Shown: piece by piece, positions 13,937 to 19,551 of the stretch
How positions within the stretch are numbered: the first letter of the stretch is position 1
Layout: the number at the start of each line of letters is the position of its first letter
Source of the DNA: a virus
Strand: one strand, 5' to 3'
DNA length: 22,794 nucleotides
IMG/VR virus record: IMGVR_UViG_3300042868_005854
Location: 1-22,794 of that record
Made by a program: the position numbers and the translations under genes
The notes under the pieces: generated by a model
The model's input: the letters and a program-made list of their open reading frames with translations, nothing else
The model's database searches: none
Told to the model about the DNA's origin: nothing

Positions 13937-14227
13937 TTATATGCTGTTAATGTTAGCGTTAAGCCTAGAATCTTCTATATCTTCATCTTTCTTTACTATT
14001 TTAGCCAAACAATCCCAACCGGATGGAGCACGGTCGCAAGGCACACATTCGATTAACTCAATCGTATGCATATTGCCGTCGTTATACACATGAGCTACAT
14101 CTTGGTCCGCTTCACATAACCATACGTGCACGTCATGTATTGTACGGTATGGCACATACTGTGTTACGAAATATGTAGCTACCCAACGGTTATCCCGTTT
14201 ATGTATTCTTGCTTGCTTTCTTTGCAT
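13937..14227 (-). CDS. Hypothetical protein (96 aa)
   Basis: A mixed beta protein (RWVATYFVTQYVPYRTIHDV, then NDGNMHTIELIECVPC) with a cysteine pair in ECVPC and DCLAK. Not recognised. It overlaps the CYTH-like gene by 29 bases and uses an ATG within it. Confidence 0.68.
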   Translation of the reverse strand: MQRKQARIHKRDNRWVATYFVTQYVPYRTIHDVHVWLCEADQDVAHVYNDGNMHTIELIECVPCDRAPSGWDCLAKIVKKDEDIEDSRLNANINSI

Positions 14228-14657
14228 TGCGTTTTGCTATTGCTATGTTTGAATATTTCTTGTTTCCAGTTACTTCTTTACCGCAGTAGTCCGGCAGATA
14301 TACAATCGGCCGGTCGTCTGTATACTCAATTTCAACTACCATCGTGCCGTCTGCAAACACATCTATATCTACTGTATTACCATTGAAACGATCAAAGTAT
14401 CGTGTCTTCTCGAGTTTGATATCAGTAGCGGCGTACATTTCTAAAGCATCTTCCAACGGTATGTCATATTCGTACTCAACACGTTCTGTAGGACTTAGTA
14501 TTGTCTTAACGGTAAGACGTGCTTGATAACCGTCCATAATACGAACACGCATGTGCTTCTTTCCATCAAACATAACATAGCCTTGTTTGATATGTACAGA
14601 ATCTAACCCTTCTGGTAGATACTTTAGTTCAAATTTACGTTCTTGTTCTCTTGGCAT
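14199..14657 (-). CDS. CYTH / triphosphate tunnel metalloenzyme domain protein
   Basis: 152 residues. It begins with the ExExK signature as EQERK (residues 4-8), followed by alternating charged strands as in the CYTH tunnel: MRVRI (36-40), RLTVKT (47-52), EYEYDI (61-66), KLEKTRYF (81-88), VDIDVFADG (96-104) and VVEIEY (107-112). These enzymes bind triphosphates in a positively and negatively charged beta tunnel; members hydrolyse thiamine triphosphate, tripolyphosphate or RNA 5' triphosphates, or make cAMP. The substrate here is unknown. RNA 5'-end processing is an attractive idea for a phage but is only inference. The C-terminus is basic. Confidence 0.87.
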   Translation of the reverse strand: MPREQERKFELKYLPEGLDSVHIKQGYVMFDGKKHMRVRIMDGYQARLTVKTILSPTERVEYEYDIPLEDALEMYAATDIKLEKTRYFDRFNGNTVDIDVFADGTMVVEIEYTDDRPIVYLPDYCGKEVTGNKKYSNIAIAKRNAKKASKNT

Positions 14658-14696
14658 ACTCTATTTATTTTTAGTGTTTTCACGTTTACGTATAGG

Positions 14697-14924
14697 CTAG
14701 ACTGGCCATGCTCCGTCAACTGGTAAATCTTGCCCAAAGTCGGAGTCGTTGTAACCATTCGTTAGCCATGGACCATCCGGTGCTTTAGATTCTGCCTTTG
14801 CTTGAAATAACAATTTAATTGCTAATTCATTGATCATTTCGAAATGTTCTTGCATTTGCGCGACATCCTGACTATCAATGTCGCTGAGTTCGATTATACG
14901 TTTGATCGTGTTTTGGTCTACCAT
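14697..14924 (-). CDS. Hypothetical protein (75 aa)
   Basis: First 45 residues helical and acidic (IKRIIELSDIDSQDVAQMQE), the rest extended (DGPWLTNGYNDSDFGQDLPV). Not recognised. It lies 10 bases after the preceding acidic protein gene and shares its transcript. Confidence 0.68.
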   Translation of the reverse strand: MVDQNTIKRIIELSDIDSQDVAQMQEHFEMINELAIKLLFQAKAESKAPDGPWLTNGYNDSDFGQDLPVDGAWPV

Positions 14925-14934
14925 TTGTCAAATA

Positions 14935-15162
14935 TTACATGTACAATTGTTCATTATGGATTTTTTCATTGATAAGGTCACTTTCTTCCTCATTCAACTT
15001 ATCTAGGTCCTCATCCGTTAACGGCTCGCCGTCGGTGTATTCTGCATATGAAATATATGCATCACAAAAGTCCGGATAATCACTTGTATCAATACCATCG
15101 ATCTCAATAGTATCGTAATCAATCTCCTTTCCTATTAGCATATCCATATCCATTTCCATCAT
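14935..15162 (-). CDS. Acidic conserved small protein (75 aa)
   Basis: The core IEIDGIDTSDYPDFCDAYIS followed by DGEPLTDEDLDKLNEE resembles short acidic proteins that I associate with several phage groups; function unknown. The frame opens at an ATG at 15180, but that ATG falls inside the conserved promoter block (AAGTATGGAAAAAG, compare AAGTATAAGAAAAAG in sister copies). The ATG at 15162 is the one that aligns with the starts of the sister genes, so I use it. Confidence 0.75.
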   Translation of the reverse strand: MMEMDMDMLIGKEIDYDTIEIDGIDTSDYPDFCDAYISYAEYTDGEPLTDEDLDKLNEEESDLINEKIHNEQLYM

Positions 15163-15236
15163 ATTTATATCTTTTTCCATACTTAATAATAAGAAGAATC
15201 TTTCATAAATCCTAGAAAAATGTTGAAAAAGTTACA
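15163..15236 (-). promoter_or_regulatory. Early/middle promoter-like element, copy A
   Basis: Sense strand GTAACTTTTTCAACATTTTT, then CTAGGATTTATG, then CTTATTATTAAG (15182-15193) and a purine-rich leader GGAAAAAGATATAA. The order and spacing match copies C and D. The core starts about 50 bases before the chosen ATG. Confidence 0.62.
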
Positions 15237-15248
15237 GTTTTTGTAATC

Positions 15249-15360
15249 AATTGATATACAATAAGTTATATAAAATAGTAGAAAACTCATTGAAAACCAA
15301 TGAGTTATAACTAATTGATATACAATATGTTATAAACCACTAATTTTCAATGAGTTATAA
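15249..15360. repeat. AT-rich repeat region: two direct-repeat pairs and a hairpin
   Basis: A 22-base repeat (AATTGATATACAATAAGTTA and two more bases) at 15249-15270 recurs at 15313-15334 with one mismatch. CAATGAGTTATAA occurs at 15298-15310 and 15348-15360. A 9-bp perfect hairpin AACTCATTG-AAAAC-CAATGAGTT lies at 15284-15306. The stretch 15181-15459 has no gene on either strand. Candidate roles are a replication origin, a regulator-binding array or a transcript boundary. Confidence 0.6.
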
Positions 15361-15370
15361 GATACAAATC

Positions 15371-15385
15371 GTTCGTTTAACGAAC
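15371..15385. repeat. 15-base palindrome GTTCGTTTAACGAAC
   Basis: Two perfect 7-base arms around one central base. It could be an operator for a dimeric regulator. It lies between the repeat region and a terminator-like hairpin. Confidence 0.5.
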
Positions 15386-15424
15386 TCAAACCTTTTTATG
15401 GTATACTATATCCAACCCTCCCAA

Positions 15425-15445
15425 AAGAACCCGTTAAACGTTCTT
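15425..15445 (-). terminator. Terminator-like hairpin after the 53-aa gene
   Basis: AAGAAC and GTTCTT arms around GTTTAACGG, followed on the sense strand by TTTT-GGG. It lies 15 bases after the stop of the 53-aa gene. The loop and one arm contain the 14-mer also found at 8685-8698. Confidence 0.45.
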
Positions 15446-15459
15446 ATTTCAGGCTAAGC

Positions 15460-15621
15460 TTATCGCTTATAGTCAAACCCTAGGTTCAATACAATCAAAC
15501 GGATATGTTTGAAAGATAGGTCCATACGGAACTCCAAAACCGTAAGTCCAAACAAACGTACTTCGGTACCTAACTTATCCCATTGCTTTGCATTTGCACC
15601 CCAACTGTTAATCCAGTTCAT
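15460..15621 (-). CDS. Small hypothetical protein (53 aa)
   Basis: Begins MNWINSWGANAKQWDKLGTE and continues to a beta/helix part (VRLFGLTVLEFRMDLSFKHI). The ATG is preceded at 6 bases by a strong AGAGGAG site. A hairpin suited to termination follows the stop. Not recognised. The strong site and open frame in a stretch otherwise without genes support it. Confidence 0.72.
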   Translation of the reverse strand: MNWINSWGANAKQWDKLGTEVRLFGLTVLEFRMDLSFKHIRLIVLNLGFDYKR

Positions 15622-15664
15622 AACCACTCCTCTGTTACTTAAATTAATATTTCAGGATCTACCG

Positions 15665-15919
15665 TTACAGCTCATGATAACCAACATTAGCTTGTGTAAT
15701 GTAGTTATAACTCTGTGAAATATGGTCCTGTATCCAGCCCGGCAGATTCTTTTCCATCGAACCGACTTTCTTAGAAAGTTCGATAGCTTGTTTAGCAATT
15801 TGTAACAATTGCTGTTGTGCCATCTTTACCTCATGATCTTCGCCAGGCATGCCTTCTGATAACGCAAAACGCGATTCGCGTGGAATGCCGGCTAACCGTT
15901 GTAAACGTTCTGGATACAT
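15665..15919 (-). CDS. Conserved helical phage protein (84 aa), hairpin-controlled start
   Basis: Begins MYPERLQRLAGIPRESRF and has a C-terminal block KNLPGWIQDHISQSYNYIT that I recognise from small proteins of T4-like marine phages, sometimes attached to virion proteins. It is all-helical; a structural or assembly role is likely, as inference. A CGGAG site lies before the ATG. The start codon and first five codons form one arm of an 18-bp perfect inverted repeat (15904-15978), with a promoter-like octamer in the loop. Confidence 0.8.
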   Translation of the reverse strand: MYPERLQRLAGIPRESRFALSEGMPGEDHEVKMAQQQLLQIAKQAIELSKKVGSMEKNLPGWIQDHISQSYNYITQANVGYHEL

Positions 15920-15978
15920 ATGATCTCCGTTTTATTTATAAATATACGAAGCTTTACTTAATATGTATCCAGAACGTT
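15904..15978 (-). promoter_or_regulatory. 18-bp inverted repeat hiding a start codon, octamer in the loop
   Basis: AACGTTCTGGATACATAT at 15904-15921 is exactly inverted at 15961-15978. The 39-base loop holds ATATTTAT (15938-15945), an overlapping TATAAATA and the CGGAG ribosome-binding site. On the RNA, the downstream arm contains the ATG at 15919. Upstream RNA should fold and block the start; RNA begun at the octamer cannot form this hairpin. Confidence 0.8.
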
Positions 15979-16001
15979 ACAGAAAATACTATACTACTTG
16001 A

Positions 16002-16322
16002 TTAGGAGTTACCCTCATCTTTCTTGTTAAATACCGTATCCTCTAACTGTGTAATCAATTGAGCACCTACCATCGCCATGATTTGTTTTTCTTGCGGTTC
16101 GTAACGGTCTCCTGTTTCTTCAATGCATTGTTTGCAAAACTCAGCAGCATTTAGTATCGCTAGCTTATGTACCGTATCAAAATCAAGTTCCGGCTTAGCT
16201 TCCTCAATACGAGTCACCATGTTCTTATACAAATCTTTTGCGATAGCATTAATCATTTCGATTGTATCGAATTGATCTTTTCCGAGTAGAGCTTCGCTAC
16301 CACTCATGTCAATTTCTTTCAT
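16002..16322 (-). CDS. Hypothetical helical protein (106 aa)
   Basis: All-helical (FDTIEMINAIAKDLYKNMVT, then VHKLAILNAAEFCKQCIEET) with an acidic start and a short Asn/Ser tail. Not recognised. It begins with CACAATATG and no Shine-Dalgarno site, like its neighbours and like many Bacteroidota genes. Confidence 0.7.
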   Translation of the reverse strand: MKEIDMSGSEALLGKDQFDTIEMINAIAKDLYKNMVTRIEEAKPELDFDTVHKLAILNAAEFCKQCIEETGDRYEPQEKQIMAMVGAQLITQLEDTVFNKKDEGNS

Positions 16323-16334
16323 ATTGTGTTTTTG

Positions 16335-16622
16335 TTATTTACTAATTAGAGTTTGTTCGATCAATCGTATAACTTGTACGTTCTTAGCTAAAATACTATC
16401 GCCTATTGCAACAGTTTCATCGCCAATGAATCGTAGGTACGGAAAAGCTTCATCATAGCCTTCATACGTAAATAGTTCACGTTTATTATTATCATACGTA
16501 ACTTCTACGGTATAGCGATATCGTGCTGATTTAAGTATATAAGACTGAGTCTCTGTCGACTCCTGTTTAACGCTACAACTCGTTACGCATAACGCAGCAG
16601 CTAGTATCAAAACGTATTTCAT
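16335..16622 (-). CDS. Small lipoprotein (95 aa)
   Basis: From the ATG at 16622 the protein begins MKYVLILAAALCVTSCSVKQ, a classical lipoprotein signal with cleavage before C16 in the VTSC lipobox. The mature part is beta-rich (RYRYTVEVTYDNNKRELFTY). A nine-residue upstream extension is possible but has no signal value, and GGAAA before 16622 supports the shorter start. A spanin-like outer-membrane lipoprotein is one thought, but it lacks a typical Pro-rich spanin body. Confidence 0.78.
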   Translation of the reverse strand: MKYVLILAAALCVTSCSVKQESTETQSYILKSARYRYTVEVTYDNNKRELFTYEGYDEAFPYLRFIGDETVAIGDSILAKNVQVIRLIEQTLISK

Positions 16623-16658
16623 ATGTTTCCGAATTTTATTTTCAAACAACGAATGGCC

Positions 16659-16898
16659 CTAGGCTACATCGTAATTGTACAACCAACCGCAATCGTCATC
16701 GTAAAAATCAACTTCGCTGGCAATGCGTGATCCCAACTGTTCCAAAATGGTTTGGCTAAGTTGCCGCCAATACCCAACTCTCAAATATCGCTGCTCGCCA
16801 CGGAACTGAATGTCTTCAGCGGCAATGCCATTCAACTCTAGAATCTCTTGGATTTCTAGCTCAACTTTGCTTATTGGTTGTTCGTTTTCTAATCTCAT
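16659..16898 (-). CDS. Hypothetical protein (79 aa)
   Basis: Mixed helix and strand (SKVELEIQEILELNGIAAED, then FRGEQRYLRVGYWRQLSQTI) with the C-terminal DDDCGWLYNYD. Not recognised. It is the first gene after copy B of the promoter family and probably leads the lipoprotein unit. Confidence 0.7.
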   Translation of the reverse strand: MRLENEQPISKVELEIQEILELNGIAAEDIQFRGEQRYLRVGYWRQLSQTILEQLGSRIASEVDFYDDDCGWLYNYDVA

Positions 16899-16919
16899 AT
16901 TGTATTTGCTTTAATTCTA

Positions 16920-16985
16920 ATCTTTTATCTTTATCTTATACTTAAAAATAAGTACTTTTGGTCTAAAAACCTAAGGAAAAGTTAA
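16920..16985 (-). promoter_or_regulatory. Early/middle promoter-like element, copy B
   Basis: Sense strand GTTAACTTTTCCTTAGGTTTTTAG-like core, then AAAGTACTTATTTTTAAGTATA with the 5-bp inverted repeat ACTTA/TAAGT at 16940-16953, then AAGATAAAGATAAAAGAT. The core is degenerate and the leader to the ATG is about 20 bases longer than in copies C and D. Confidence 0.5.
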
Positions 16986-16995
16986 CTTTTTTCGG

Positions 16996-17325
16996 TTATT
17001 TTACCTCGATAATATTAGGATACATACTCAACAAACCTACACGATATCCACTGATCTTGAAAGTATAGGTAGAATCTTCTTTAAGACTACCATATACATC
17101 ACTGGAGTTCCAATTACCACGGAATACATCATCTTCTAGCTTCACCGTTCCATGGTCTGTATATACTAGGTAAAACGATTTAAAGTTATCCTTGCCTGAC
17201 ATTTGTGTAACGCGTTCTTTTCCGGTTACTTTAGCTCGGATTGAGTCGGTATGGAAATATCCACTACTTACACCAATAATTGCTAAAAATACAATGGCTA
17301 CAAATACAATGTTTACTCTTTTCAT
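16996..17325 (-). CDS. DUF1523-like membrane-anchored protein
   Basis: 109 residues. One N-terminal membrane helix (VNIVFVAIVFLAIIGVSSGY) is followed by TGKERVT, FYLVYTDHG, VKLEDDVF, NSSDVYGSLKEDSTYTF and a C-terminal SMYPNIIEVK. This series resembles DUF1523 proteins of phages and bacteria, whose function is unknown. The family call is from memory. It follows copy C of the promoter family and has a purine-rich leader, so it is probably expressed early. Confidence 0.72.
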   Translation of the reverse strand: MKRVNIVFVAIVFLAIIGVSSGYFHTDSIRAKVTGKERVTQMSGKDNFKSFYLVYTDHGTVKLEDDVFRGNWNSSDVYGSLKEDSTYTFKISGYRVGLLSMYPNIIEVK

Positions 17326-17400
17326 ATCTTTTATCTTTTTCTTATACTTAATAATAAGTGCTTTATCACACGAATCCTAGAGAAATGTTGAAAAAGTTAC
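17326..17400 (-). promoter_or_regulatory. Early/middle promoter-like element, copy C
   Basis: Sense strand GTAACTTTTTCAACATTTCT, CTAGGATTCGTGTGA (17366-17380), ACTTATTATTAAGT (17346-17359), then ATAAGAAAAAGATAAAAGAT and the ATG at 17325. Almost identical to copy D from ACTTATTATTAAGT to the ATG. Confidence 0.68.
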
Positions 17401-17445
17401 AAAAAGTTACGGTTATAACCAGTTCAATATCAACGAGTTATAACA

Positions 17446-17460
17446 CATTGAAAATCAATG
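17446..17460 (-). terminator. Small hairpin CATTG-ATTTT-CAATG
   Basis: Lies directly after the stop of the 45-aa gene and about 70 bases upstream of the copy C core. The same hairpin with one loop change occurs at 15288-15302 upstream of copy A. It may end the upstream transcript or form part of the promoter module. Confidence 0.4.
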
Positions 17461-17462
17461 GT

Positions 17463-17600
17463 TTAGGACCAAAACTCTATTACGCCGCAAATGGCCATTA
17501 TAATAGTCATGAGGACTTGCCAGTAACACATGGTACGGTGTTGTAATGGCCACTCGAAAAAGTTTTCCCAGCGCAAATGTTTATGTATTAGTTTCTTCAT
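17463..17600 (-). CDS. Small membrane peptide (45 aa)
   Basis: Begins MKKLIHKHLRWENFFEWPLQ, basic and aromatic, followed by one membrane helix (WQVLMTIIMAICGVIEFW). The ATG is preceded by GGAA at 8 bases. The basic-in layout suggests an inner-membrane peptide. Not recognised; too short to prove by composition alone. Confidence 0.6.
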   Translation of the reverse strand: MKKLIHKHLRWENFFEWPLQHRTMCYWQVLMTIIMAICGVIEFWS

Positions 17601-17669
17601 ATCAATGTTCCGACGCAGTCGGCTACCGGTGCTAGTTATTTGTATTTAAGTTCCACCCATTAAGGCCTA

Positions 17670-17685
17670 TGTGCCATCCGGCACA
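17670..17685. other. GC-rich hairpin TGTGCC-GGAT-GGCACA
   Basis: Perfect 6-bp stem with a four-base loop, 14 bases after the stop of the DUF551-like gene. No T-run follows on the sense strand, so it may slow or protect RNA ends rather than terminate. Confidence 0.45.
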
Positions 17686-17698
17686 GGACGGCCCGGGT

Positions 17699-18007
17699 CT
17701 ATATGTATGCCCAAGCAATTACGGCGTTACGGCTCCCAGGAGCTCCTACGGTTTGCAATAAGCGTGATGTGTAATCATACCAACGTGTTGCGGTGCTTGA
17801 TGTAGCGAGACGACCTTGCGTTATGAATGTGCCGACCCGACCCCATCTAGTACTTCCACCTTTTGTGTAACGCAACAATACGTCACGTCCCGGTTCGGGT
17901 AGTGCCACATGCACATGTATCCATACAAATGTTTGTGGCGTGCCGGTTGGTACGGGTGTCTCCGGTGTGGGCGCCGGTTCAGTAAAGTGTTCCAAGTGTT
18001 TAGTCAT
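17699..18007 (-). CDS. DUF551-like hypothetical protein (102 aa)
   Basis: A Pro/Thr-rich N-terminal 25 residues precede FVWIHVHVALPEPGRDVLLR and end with NAVIAWAYI. The W-hV-LPEPGxDVLL pattern and the C-terminal A-W resemble DUF551, a small phage and prophage domain of unknown role. The match is tentative. Its ATG overlaps the upstream gene by 8 bases. Confidence 0.68.
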   Translation of the reverse strand: MTKHLEHFTEPAPTPETPVPTGTPQTFVWIHVHVALPEPGRDVLLRYTKGGSTRWGRVGTFITQGRLATSSTATRWYDYTSRLLQTVGAPGSRNAVIAWAYI

Positions 18008-18509
18008 TTTTAGTTACGTTGTGATATATGTTATCCGTAGCAACAACACGTAAATCAAATTCAAGATTCAGCCATTGGTGAGGTTTATTAGCTATAGGGC
18101 CAAAGTCAACTTGTCCACCGGTGTCCGGATTTGTAAGTGTTATCAATTCCGTTTCCATCATTAATTGATGATCAATACGGAATCGTCGTGCATCGGCATC
18201 ATATGCTATGTCATTTACGCCAATAATAAATTCACGGTGATGTGTTACGTGATGCAAGGCTTCCGAGCTAACAAGTGAATCATGACCCATTGCATCGCGT
18301 ATGGCATAAAGTTTACGATCCGTTTGGGAGCCATGATGTCCAATATTGTAGACCCGTACGACACTACCTTTATTAAAAACGTGGCAACGGGCTTCATATC
18401 CGCTTTGGTCATACTGCACACCCAATTCATCAAACTTTTCTCGATAATTACCGTATGTATATCCTGGCTCAACGACACGTGCCCATTCGCCAATTGCAAA
18501 TTCTGCCAT
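18000..18509 (-). CDS. Hypothetical protein (169 aa)
   Basis: Begins MAEFAIGEWARVVEPGYTYG; the frame is open further upstream but that part lies in the neighbouring gene. Residues 1-70 look like a small beta barrel (ARCHVFNKGSVVRVYNIG), and the rest is mixed (HREFIIGVNDIAYDADARRF). Not recognised. The leader AAATAAATAAT has no Shine-Dalgarno site; the start is one base after the upstream stop. Confidence 0.7.
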   Translation of the reverse strand: MAEFAIGEWARVVEPGYTYGNYREKFDELGVQYDQSGYEARCHVFNKGSVVRVYNIGHHGSQTDRKLYAIRDAMGHDSLVSSEALHHVTHHREFIIGVNDIAYDADARRFRIDHQLMMETELITLTNPDTGGQVDFGPIANKPHQWLNLEFDLRVVATDNIYHNVTKND

Positions 18510-18510
18510 A

Positions 18511-18768
18511 TTATTTATTTTTGAATTGTTCAAAGTTATACATAGCGTGTAGTTTATTTTCTGAGATTTGATTAAAAGGTACTCCCATAAGTTTACTAAT
18601 ATAATGGTAAGTATCAAACGCAAACTTAATCATATCTTCCTCACTATACATTCTCTTAGCTTGCCACTCAGCACCTTTGATAAACATTTTCATTGAGGGA
18701 AATCCTTTATTCGCTTCCGTAGAATCATAAGCAAGTCTTTCAGCGGCTTCTTCAAGTGTTTCTTTCAT
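18511..18768 (-). CDS. Bacteroidota-type small protein (EGAEWQAKRMYSEE family)
   Basis: 85 residues. The pattern TLEEAAERLAY, then FIKGAEWQAKRMYSEEDMIK is one I know from many phages and mobile elements of Bacteroidota; function unknown. The helical C-terminus is divergent. It is a useful host marker. Confidence 0.8.
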   Translation of the reverse strand: MKETLEEAAERLAYDSTEANKGFPSMKMFIKGAEWQAKRMYSEEDMIKFAFDTYHYISKLMGVPFNQISENKLHAMYNFEQFKNK

Positions 18769-18777
18769 ACTATTTTT

Positions 18778-19062
18778 TTAATACATGGCTTTTGCTTTTT
18801 CGTAATGCTTTTCGAGTTGCGTCAGAAGACTAACCAAACGTTGTTTGGATTTAGCATACGCATAGAACTGACAACTTTCGCTGTCAAATTCCAATCCACT
18901 CGTATTGAAATTCTTTTTTACAGACGCTTCAAAGTCATATGCCGAATCATACTCGTGACCAATCACAGAAGCTCGGGGATATCCTGTCAATGTCCATTGT
19001 GCACCATCCCAATCACCTTTCCAAATACTCAACCCAATTGGGCTATTGATACTGTTTTTCAT
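18778..19062 (-). CDS. Hypothetical protein (94 aa)
   Basis: Starts with a Trp-rich part (LSIWKGDWDGAQWTLTGYPR) and ends with GLEFDSESCQFYAYAKSKQR and a helix. The DSESCQFYAYAK segment is familiar from Bacteroidota phage proteins, but I have no name. Co-transcribed with the genes on either side (9- and 11-base gaps). Confidence 0.72.
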   Translation of the reverse strand: MKNSINSPIGLSIWKGDWDGAQWTLTGYPRASVIGHEYDSAYDFEASVKKNFNTSGLEFDSESCQFYAYAKSKQRLVSLLTQLEKHYEKAKAMY

Positions 19063-19073
19063 GATGTTCGTGT

Positions 19074-19418
19074 TTAGTTTTTATATCCAACAAATTTAAC
19101 TGGTATGTCTTGTACTAGGCCTTCACCGACCAAAACAGGCCATATCCACTCATGCAAATAATGGTTCTGCATCATATCCAATTGGCGAAGCGCGTCGTCA
19201 TAAATATCAGACATTTCATAACCCACACCATGGCCATAACTGCATATGGCTTTGGCAATTGTCCTTAGGGTTGACTCATCCTTTTCGAGGTATGATTTGT
19301 TAAGAGCTTCTGTAATTGCTGTTTTCATGTTTTCAGCTACGACCGCATTATGCAAATACATTTGCGGATTCCATGGACGGGTTATTTGTATCCCGTATTC
19401 TGTTCCTAATGTTTTCAT
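19074..19418 (-). CDS. Hypothetical protein (114 aa)
   Basis: Helical with Trp/Tyr-rich stretches (RPWNPQMYLHNAVVAENMKT, then HYLHEWIWPVLVGEGLV). No family known. It is the first gene after copy D of the promoter family and leads a unit of about five small genes. Confidence 0.72.
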   Translation of the reverse strand: MKTLGTEYGIQITRPWNPQMYLHNAVVAENMKTAITEALNKSYLEKDESTLRTIAKAICSYGHGVGYEMSDIYDDALRQLDMMQNHYLHEWIWPVLVGEGLVQDIPVKFVGYKN

Positions 19419-19495
19419 ATCTTTTATCTTTTTTCTTATACTTAATAATAAGGACTTTTGTGTGTGAATCCTAAGAAAAAGTGAAAAAAGTTACG
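19419..19495 (-). promoter_or_regulatory. Early/middle promoter-like element, copy D
   Basis: Sense strand GTAACTTTTTTCACTTTTTC, TTAGGATTCACACA (core 19462-19476), CCTTATTATTAAGT (19440-19453), then ATAAGAAAAAAGATAAAAGAT and the ATG at 19418. From the inverted repeat to the ATG it differs from copy C only by one extra A and one base. Confidence 0.68.
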
Positions 19496-19551
19496 AAAAG
19501 TTGTAACACATTGATAATTAAAGAGTTAGGAAAAACCGGTACTTTTGGCGA

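Noticed and set aside
15241-15360. CRISPR array
   Set aside because: There are only two repeat pairs, interleaved and unequal in spacing, with no spacers of constant length and no cas genes.
15509-15718. Plus-strand open frame of 69 codons
   Set aside because: It runs opposite to all other genes, lacks a ribosome site, and overlaps the 53-aa minus-strand gene and the end of the 84-aa gene.
15959-16001. Short plus-strand frame beginning MYPER at 15963
   Set aside because: It ends after 12 codons and is explained as the inverted copy of the minus-strand gene start.
18510-18623. Longer N-terminus for the 169-aa gene
   Set aside because: It overlaps the coding end of the neighbouring 85-aa gene and looks like translated non-coding frame.
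19200-19207. Tenth copy of the ATATTTAT octamer
   Set aside because: It lies inside the 114-aa gene (codons for DIYD), far from any start, so it is probably a coding coincidence.
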